A DNA stretch of 12,084 nucleotides from Planctomycetota bacterium (GTDB lineage Bacteria; Planctomycetota; PLA2; JAEUHO01). Numbering within the stretch: the first letter of the stretch is position 1; each line of letters begins with the position of its first letter. Made by a program: the position numbers and the translations under genes. The DNA is taken from assembly GCA_024639415.1 (NCBI GenBank), contig JAHEIK010000074.1, positions 1-12,084 on the forward strand, written 5' to 3'. Shown piece by piece: positions 6,561 through 12,084 of this stretch. The notes beneath the pieces were generated by a model. The model ran no database searches. It was not told the origin of the DNA and worked only from the letters and a program-made list of their open reading frames with translations.

Positions 6561-9500
6561 TCATGCGGCTGCGCTCACCTTCCGCCGGCGGATCATCAGG
6601 CCCGCGACGGCGACGCCGGCCAGGATCAGGAAGAGGACGAACATCCGGCCACCCAGCGAGTGACCCTCGCGGCTCGGCCTCAGCTCGATCGGCGCGCCCG
6701 CACGCAGGCTGCGGAAGAAGTACACCTTGCCCACCTTGGGCAGGGGCACGTCGACACCCATCAGGCCGACCTTGCTGTAGGGCTCGACCATCTGCTGGCC
6801 CTCGGCACCGAAGAGGGTGGTCTGCTCAGAGCCCCCGCCGCCGCCCGACTGCGGCACGCCGAAGATGTTCGTAGCGCGGCCGCGGAAGTCACCGTCGCTC
6901 CCATCGTTGAAGTAGGCCCCCGCCGACGGGTTGAGGGCGGCGGCCGCCGGAAGGCCGGCCCCCGCGTTGTCCCGGCCGGCGGACAGGCCCTGGTCGAAGC
7001 CGTAGTTCGAGCCACGCTGGGCCAGGAGCGCCAGACGATTGGCCTCACGATCCTCACGCGTGTTCAGCCCGATCGTGCCGTTGTTGCGCGGGCCCTGGAA
7101 CTGGAACGTCGTTCCATTGAACTGCTGAGCCATGCGCTGCTGCCCCTGGGCGGCGCCGGAGATCTCGTAGGTCTGCAGCATGTTCGTGTCGACGGCCCCG
7201 AGCTGGCGATTCCTCGTCTGCTCGCGCTTGAGCTCGTCATTGAGCCAGCTGACCTGCGCAACGTCGACGCCGAAGTCGCTGAGGTTCACGACTTCGCCGG
7301 GCTTCGAGGCCTTGCCGCCCTGCTGCTTGGCCTGCTTGCTGAGCACGTTGCGGAAGTTCTTGCGCTGCTCGCTCTTCCCACGCGCCTGGAGCTTGTCCAT
7401 GAGGCGCTCGCGCACCGCGCTGAAACCCTTCTTGCCGGGCGTCGGCTTGCCCATGACGGGGTTCACCATCCAGCCGGCCTTGTTCTTGCGCGAGACCTCG
7501 TCCTGGACCTGCGCCGGCCCGTCGTTCGACAGCCCGTTGGTCACATCATCCAAGCTGACGATGTTCTTCGCGTTGCTGGCGAACTCCTCGACGCTGGGCC
7601 CGGCCTGCAGCTGCTGCTGGCGTGCCACCTGGACGTCCTTCTGGGTCACCTCGACCTGCTTCTCGAGCTGCTTGCCGAGCACGTTCAGCTCACCGGCCAA
7701 GGAGCGATAGCGCCGCCAGGCGTCGGGCGCCTGGTTGAGCTTCGCACGGGCGTGCGCGATGAGCGCGAGCCCGTTCTGGGCCGCGGCCCAGCGCTGGTTG
7801 AGCGTGCCCTTCTCAGCGAGCTTGAGCAGATCGCGCGCCTCGCGCACGGCCACCTCGGCGAGGTCGGCCGCGACGTCCGCCGACGTCGTGGCGGTCATCT
7901 TGGACTCGAAGTCGTACGCATAGCCGTCCGGCACGAAGAGCCGCACGACCGTACGGTCCGTCTCCACGCCGTCCTGCACCTGGGGCAGCACGAGGCTCTG
8001 CTCGCCGCCTTCGGCGAAGTCGGGGCCGGTGCGCGCGCGGTAGAGCACCGACACCGGATAGCCCTTGCCGCCCAGCGGCACCTTGGGGATCGGCAGAAGG
8101 ATCGTCCCCTCGCGCCCCGCCAGAGGCTTCACGGGTTCGCCGGCGGTCGTCGCACCGAAGAGGCGGGCACCGTCGGGAAGCTTCAAGCGCAGGAACTGCC
8201 GTGCGCGGTTGAACACGCGGTAGTCCACGCGCACGCGGGCGTGACCGTCCATCCCGATCACGACCGTGGCAACCGCGGCCTGCACGACGGCTGAGGCCTG
8301 ATCCTGCAAGCGGTGGCGCTGCGCATTCACCGCCAGCAGGTACGGCTCACGCGAGGCGTAGCTGCGGTACACGGCGCTCTTCGTGAGGCCCGCGGGCACG
8401 AACGGCAGATCCTCGAAGTTCGCGCTGTCCGGCCGACCCGCGGCGGGCGCGACCTCGATCGTGCCGTCGAGGAAGGTACGCACGAGGCTGAACCACAGCG
8501 TGCTGGACACGCCCTCGGGGCGCACCATCCGCACAGGGCGCGAGCCGTCGTCGCCGGCCACGCGCCAGGTCTGGCTCACGGTGACCTCGATCACGTCGTC
8601 GCGCGGCGACTGCAGACGTAGGTCGTAGAGCGTGCCGCTCACGTCCCGGCCGTCGGCGTCCCGGCGGGTGACGCGCTCGCGGCGCATCTCGCGCAGGTCG
8701 CGCGTCGTCACGACGTCACGCAGGGCCTCGGCCTCCCCGGCGCCTCCGTCGGGAACGAAGAGGCGCAGGTGATCCGTCAGGCCGCGGCGCACGTCGAACA
8801 GCACGAGGTGCTCCACGCCGTGCTCCTCGTCGCCGGGCGTCACCAGCGTGATGACGACGGCGTCGGTCTCGAGTTCCGGACGGCGCAGGCCGACCGGCAG
8901 GGACTCCCCCACCGGCGCATCCCAGGCGTACACGTGGACAGCGCGGGCGTTCTCGACGTTCGTCACAGGGTGGCGCCTGCCGAGGACGGGCAGGGAACGC
9001 AGCCCCGGCACGCTGCCGGCCTTGAGCTCGACGTCGGGCAGGGCGAACAGCGTGAGCGTGCCGCGGTCGCGGCGGGCTCCTTCGAGCGCCCAGCGCGGCG
9101 TGGCCAAGCCGTCGCGCTCGCCGCCCAGGCGGCGGTCGAGCTCGACCTGCAGCGCCAAGCCACCGCTGCGCAGGTCGCGGTAGCGCACGAGCAGACGGCG
9201 CGTCTCGCCCTCGCCCTCGAGCCACCACGTGTCCATGCCCGCACTGAGCACACGGCGCACCTCGTCCGAGCCGGGCAGGGCGAACGTCAGCGTGCCGATG
9301 GGCGCGCGACGATCCACCTGGATGCGACCGAGGATGCGCGTACGCACGCGGTCGTCGCCGTAGACCACGGAGACATCGCTCTCGATGTCGACGCGTGCCT
9401 CGATGCTGCGCGTGGCGATGTCGAGCCGCGAGGGACGCGCCGCGAAGCGCCACGCTCCGGTCACGCGACCGATGCTATCGACACCGGCGTACAGGTTGCC

Positions 9501-12083
9501 CTTGGGCCGCGCGATGCGGAAGAGGTTCTGGGTCGTCCCGATATCGACGCGCATGGCGGGATCGGCGTTCACGATCACGTGGCCACTCTCGCCGGTCGTG
9601 CCGAGCACGGGCAGGTCGGGCACGGTCTCGGTCCGGCTGGGCGCTGCGGCGGCCCGGAAGCTGCGTACGCTGAGCTTCAGGGCACCGGTCGCCGGCGCAT
9701 TCAGCGTCAAGCGCAAGCGCGGCGTCGGCTGGGCCAGCGCCTCCCAGCGCACCACGCGCGGCCCCTTGGCCTCGAGCACGGTGACGCCGGGCGGCAGCGC
9801 GAGGTCGACGAACGGCGCCCGGCCTTGCAGCACGAACACGGTGACGTCGGTCTGCGTCTCGGTGCCGTCGTCGCGAACGCTGTGGATCGCGCGCGACTCG
9901 GCGCGCGTCCGCACGGTCGTCGGAAGCTCCGCGGGCGATCGCTCCGCGAGGTACACGGAGACGCGCTGTGCGTGCCCGAGCCAGGCCCTGGCCAGACAGT
10001 CCTTGCCACCGGGCACCTTCTGGTAGACCGCCTCGACGCGGCCTGCGCCGGAGACGCGCACGTCCCCGTCGAAGCCCGGAGCCTCGATGTCCAGCACGGC
10101 GCGCGCAAAGCCCACCGTGAGGTAGGAGAAGGCCCGTCCATCCGGACGCTGCACCACCGGCACGCGCACGTCGAGCGCGAGGGTGTGGTCTCCTTCGCCG
10201 CTGACGGCGACGCGGTAGACGCCCTTCTGCAGCAGCAGCCGGACGGGCTCGCCGTCCAGCGTCGCCTTGGTCACAGCCAGGCCGCCGAGCGGCCAGCGCA
10301 CGAGCAGCGTGCCCTTGCCCCGCTTGGCGAAGCGGTAGGTGACTTGGCCCGTGGCCATGGCCTCCTCACCGCGCTCGACCCGCACCTTGTAGGCCGCGTC
10401 GATCACCGTGACCATGCGCCCAAGCTCGACGAGCTCGGGATCCTGCTCGGGATGCGCCGCCTTGAAGAGCTTCAGGTAGGTATCGAGCGGGAGGAAGACG
10501 CGGTCGGTCGGCCGTGCCTCGGTCGGGTCGGCCGGGTCGTACGGGACGTAGACCTTCTTCGGCTCCTTCACGTTCGGCACGGGGGGCCGGGGCTCGTCGG
10601 CTTGCGCCGTCGTCGCCGTAGCAACGACCAACGCGAGGACCACGATGGCGACCGCGCCTGCGCGGGCGGCGGCCTCGACGCTGGAGCGCGCCTTGCTGCC
10701 GCGCTGCATGATGCGGGCGATCAGCCAGCGCGCGGCCCACACGAACGCCAGCAGCGTCACGGCGTTGGCCAGCGCGACGGCGATCGTGTGGCCGTCCACG
10801 CCCAGCAGAAGGTGGAGCAGCAGCGCCAGCCCGGCGCCGCCCACGACGACGAGCCACTTGCCGCTGCGGCTGCGGTAACCACCCAGCAGGCCGAGGCCGA
10901 GGAACACGATCAGCAGCACGGCGTACTGGACGTCACTGCCCTCGTCCGTGACGAGGTCGATCTCGATGAAGCCGCCGGAGCCGAGGCGCTGGGCCACGAC
11001 CAGGTTGGGGCCCAGGATGACCGGCACGTCGAGCGAGAGCAGTCCCTTGCGGCGCTTGCGCGCCAGCTTCTCATCCTCATCCGGGTAGGGATCGCCTTCG
11101 TGATGCTCGTGCGCAGCGCGTGCGCCACCATCGCCCGCACGACGCGGCCGCGGACGACGGCCGTCGTCGCCTTCCGAGGAGGCCGCAGGCGCCGAACTCG
11201 GATCGGCCATGGGCTGCGGTGGCGCGCCCGAGGGCGGCGGCGGCGCATCGGGGCTCGGATCGCTCGGCTCGCGCTGGTTGGGCGGCGTTGCGCCGCCGGG
11301 GCCCCGGTACTGATTCCGGCCACCGCGTAGCGCTGTGCGTGTCCTGGCCTTCTCCATCTCGAGCGCGCGCGTCACCTCCACGAGGATCCGTTTGTTCTCG
11401 GCGGACTTGCTGGCATCCCACTTCGCCTGCTCTTCGGCGACGCGGCGCTCCAGCAGGCGCACGCGACGCTGTGCGAAGGCAGCGCCCGAACCGCCTCCGA
11501 TGCCGATGGTGCCGTTGTTCGCCGGACCCTCGAACGGCGCGTCCGTGATGCCCTCGCTCTGACCGAAGCTCTCTTCGTACGGCAGGTCGTTGTCGGTCTC
11601 GACGTGATCCTGGATCTCCTCGTCACGGATCACCGGCTCTTCCATCGTCTGTTCCCAGCCCTCGGCGGAGCCGGGCGCCCCGGCGTCCGATGCCTGGTCG
11701 ACGGAGTACCTGGCACCCCCACCCCAGGTCATGGAGAACGGCGCAGCGAGCGCCGCCAGCACCCCGCGGATCCAGGGCTTGCGGGTCTTCACGTGTGGCG
11801 CGCGCACGCGGCCGTAGTCGCCCGTAACGGCGGCGACGCGCACGTCGGGGTCGAACGCGACGGCATGCTCGGTCCGCAGGACCTCGAGGCCGTGGAAGAC
11901 CGGTCCGGGGACGCGCACGCGCCCGGAGAGTTCCTCCCCCAGCGCCGTCTCGTAGGTGAGCGAGGCGACGGTCAGGTCCGTGCGCTTCTGCGCGGTGGGG
12001 ATGGGCACCAACATGATGCCTTCGGGGTCGGCGAGGACCTTCACGGCCTCACCGTCGACGACGGCACCGATCAACTCGCTGCT
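6561..12083 (-). CDS. Giant two-module membrane-anchored envelope protein, 5'-truncated
   Basis: The frame is open to the right edge; a TTG at 12074 is the first in-window start (residue 1 here, 1837 residues), but similarity of the first residues to an internal region implies the true start is upstream. No known enzyme domain was recognised. Layout: end of module 1 with beta-rich sequence (1-95); 'NNGTIGIGGG' linker (186-195); charged helix (200-250); Pro-rich stretch (263-300); strands (345-378). Membrane helices at about 384-400, 407-426, 430-452 and 472-491 follow; the last resembles a signal peptide ending AQA. Module 2 contains 'VYVPYDP' (508) and 'VFLPLDTYLKLFKAAHP' (526), about 850 residues of beta-rich sequence, a helical Gln-rich part (1400-1490), a 'NNGTIGL' linker (1664-1670), a glycine-rich loop (1743-1749), an anchor helix (1811-1828) and a basic tail RRRK. 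The positive-inside rule puts both modules in the periplasm. Scaffold or surface role is inferred only. Confidence 0.85.
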   Translation of the reverse strand, partial: SSELIGAVVDGEAVKVLADPEGIMLVPIPTAQKRTDLTVASLTYETALGEELSGRVRVPGPVFHGLEVLRTEHAVAFDPDVRVAAVTGDYGRVRAPHVKTRKPWIRGVLAALAAPFSMTWGGGARYSVDQASDAGAPGSAEGWEQTMEEPVIRDEEIQDHVETDNDLPYEESFGQSEGITDAPFEGPANNGTIGIGGGSGAAFAQRRVRLLERRVAEEQAKWDASKSAENKRILVEVTRALEMEKARTRTALRGGRNQYRGPGGATPPNQREPSDPSPDAPPPPSGAPPQPMADPSSAPAASSEGDDGRRPRPRRAGDGGARAAHEHHEGDPYPDEDEKLARKRRKGLLSLDVPVILGPNLVVAQRLGSGGFIEIDLVTDEGSDVQYAVLLIVFLGLGLLGGYRSRSGKWLVVVGGAGLALLLHLLLGVDGHTIAVALANAVTLLAFVWAARWLIARIMQRGSKARSSVEAAARAGAVAIVVLALVVATATTAQADEPRPPVPNVKEPKKVYVPYDPADPTEARPTDRVFLPLDTYLKLFKAAHPEQDPELVELGRMVTVIDAAYKVRVERGEEAMATGQVTYRFAKRGKGTLLVRWPLGGLAVTKATLDGEPVRLLLQKGVYRVAVSGEGDHTLALDVRVPVVQRPDGRAFSYLTVGFARAVLDIEAPGFDGDVRVSGAGRVEAVYQKVPGGKDCLARAWLGHAQRVSVYLAERSPAELPTTVRTRAESRAIHSVRDDGTETQTDVTVFVLQGRAPFVDLALPPGVTVLEAKGPRVVRWEALAQPTPRLRLTLNAPATGALKLSVRSFRAAAAPSRTETVPDLPVLGTTGESGHVIVNADPAMRVDIGTTQNLFRIARPKGNLYAGVDSIGRVTGAWRFAARPSRLDIATRSIEARVDIESDVSVVYGDDRVRTRILGRIQVDRRAPIGTLTFALPGSDEVRRVLSAGMDTWWLEGEGETRRLLVRYRDLRSGGLALQVELDRRLGGERDGLATPRWALEGARRDRGTLTLFALPDVELKAGSVPGLRSLPVLGRRHPVTNVENARAVHVYAWDAPVGESLPVGLRRPELETDAVVITLVTPGDEEHGVEHLVLFDVRRGLTDHLRLFVPDGGAGEAEALRDVVTTRDLREMRRERVTRRDADGRDVSGTLYDLRLQSPRDDVIEVTVSQTWRVAGDDGSRPVRMVRPEGVSSTLWFSLVRTFLDGTIEVAPAAGRPDSANFEDLPFVPAGLTKSAVYRSYASREPYLLAVNAQRHRLQDQASAVVQAAVATVVIGMDGHARVRVDYRVFNRARQFLRLKLPDGARLFGATTAGEPVKPLAGREGTILLPIPKVPLGGKGYPVSVLYRARTGPDFAEGGEQSLVLPQVQDGVETDRTVVRLFVPDGYAYDFESKMTATTSADVAADLAEVAVREARDLLKLAEKGTLNQRWAAAQNGLALIAHARAKLNQAPDAWRRYRSLAGELNVLGKQLEKQVEVTQKDVQVARQQQLQAGPSVEEFASNAKNIVSLDDVTNGLSNDGPAQVQDEVSRKNKAGWMVNPVMGKPTPGKKGFSAVRERLMDKLQARGKSEQRKNFRNVLSKQAKQQGGKASKPGEVVNLSDFGVDVAQVSWLNDELKREQTRNRQLGAVDTNMLQTYEISGAAQGQQRMAQQFNGTTFQFQGPRNNGTIGLNTREDREANRLALLAQRGSNYGFDQGLSAGRDNAGAGLPAAAALNPSAGAYFNDGSDGDFRGRATNIFGVPQSGGGGGSEQTTLFGAEGQQMVEPYSKVGLMGVDVPLPKVGKVYFFRSLRAGAPIELRPSREGHSLGGRMFVLFLILAGVAVAGLMIRRRKVSAAA
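7062..7094 (-). repeat. Module 2 copy of the GPxNNGTIG linker
   Basis: Encodes GPRNNGTIGLN (residues 1661-1671), placed between the beta-rich body and the C-terminal strands just as the first copy is in module 1. This supports a duplication origin for the two modules. Confidence 0.75.
10599..10925 (-). other. Four-helix membrane hinge with signal-peptide-like last helix
   Basis: Within the giant protein, residues 384-492 hold four hydrophobic segments. Loops after the first (RSRSGK) and third (ARIMQRGSKARSS) are basic and thus likely cytoplasmic; the loop after the second (GVDGHT) is not. The fourth segment, from Met456 (ATG at 10709), has a basic n-region, hydrophobic AGAVAIVVLALVVATATT and AQA before DEPRPP, like a signal peptide with a cleavage site. 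If cleaved, module 2 would be released from the hinge but kept by its own C-terminal anchor. Confidence 0.6.
11496..11528 (-). repeat. Module 1 copy of the GPxNNGTIG linker
   Basis: Encodes GPANNGTIGIG (residues 183-193 of the giant protein). It matches the module 2 copy at 7062-7094 at 8 of 11 residues, and the DNA shares the core gtgccgttgtt. Confidence 0.75.
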
Positions 12084-12084
12084 C

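Noticed and set aside
5157..8294. A 1045-codon open frame on the + strand
   Set aside because: It lies antisense to pyrB and the giant gene and crosses the lipoprotein gene in another frame. Its composition (Val/Leu/Gly/Arg/His-rich, no motifs) is what a GC-rich antisense frame gives.
8769..11330. An 853-codon open frame on the + strand
   Set aside because: It is antisense to the giant gene, which has coherent membrane helices and repeated motifs; this frame has only low-complexity Arg/His/Ala sequence.

Overview
The window is GC-rich, densely packed bacterial DNA with no tRNA, rRNA, CRISPR array, transposase or phage gene. The best guess for the source is a member of the Planctomycetota or a similar deep-branching Gram-negative lineage. 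That guess rests on the very large repeat-built envelope protein with 'NNGTIG(I/L)' glycine-rich linkers and 'VYVPYDP ... VFLPLDTYLKLFKAAHP' segments, a style I associate from memory with planctomycetes. Start codons include GTG, and Shine-Dalgarno sequences are mostly weak. The lineage is an inference and not a measured placement.

Left block, + strand (2-4358): a 5'-truncated protein of unknown function with a duplicated domain, then truD (tRNA pseudouridine-13 synthase), then a Soj/ParA-type ATPase with a strange low-complexity C-terminal tail encoded by three different short tandem repeats, then an alpha/beta hydrolase that overlaps the parA end. The spacing (20 bp, 70 bp, overlap) suggests one transcription unit. 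The gene mix is housekeeping with no obvious common pathway.

Middle block, - strand (4573-5987): pyrB and pyrI, the catalytic and zinc-binding regulatory chains of aspartate carbamoyltransferase, overlapping by ATGA. They converge on the hydrolase gene. The gap between holds a 151-bp imperfect palindrome with TGTAGGGGC ends that also supplies the hydrolase stop codon.

Right block: a small predicted lipoprotein (+, 6088-6483) diverges from pyrB and converges on a giant - strand gene that runs off the right edge (6561-12083). Its stop codon is also part of a GTAGG hairpin, followed by a second GTAGGGGC-type palindrome before the giant gene ends. The giant protein (at least 1840 residues in the window) looks like two homologous periplasmic modules in tandem, joined by a four-helix membrane hinge whose last helix resembles a signal peptide, and closed by a C-terminal anchor helix. 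I consider this the least explained object in the window.
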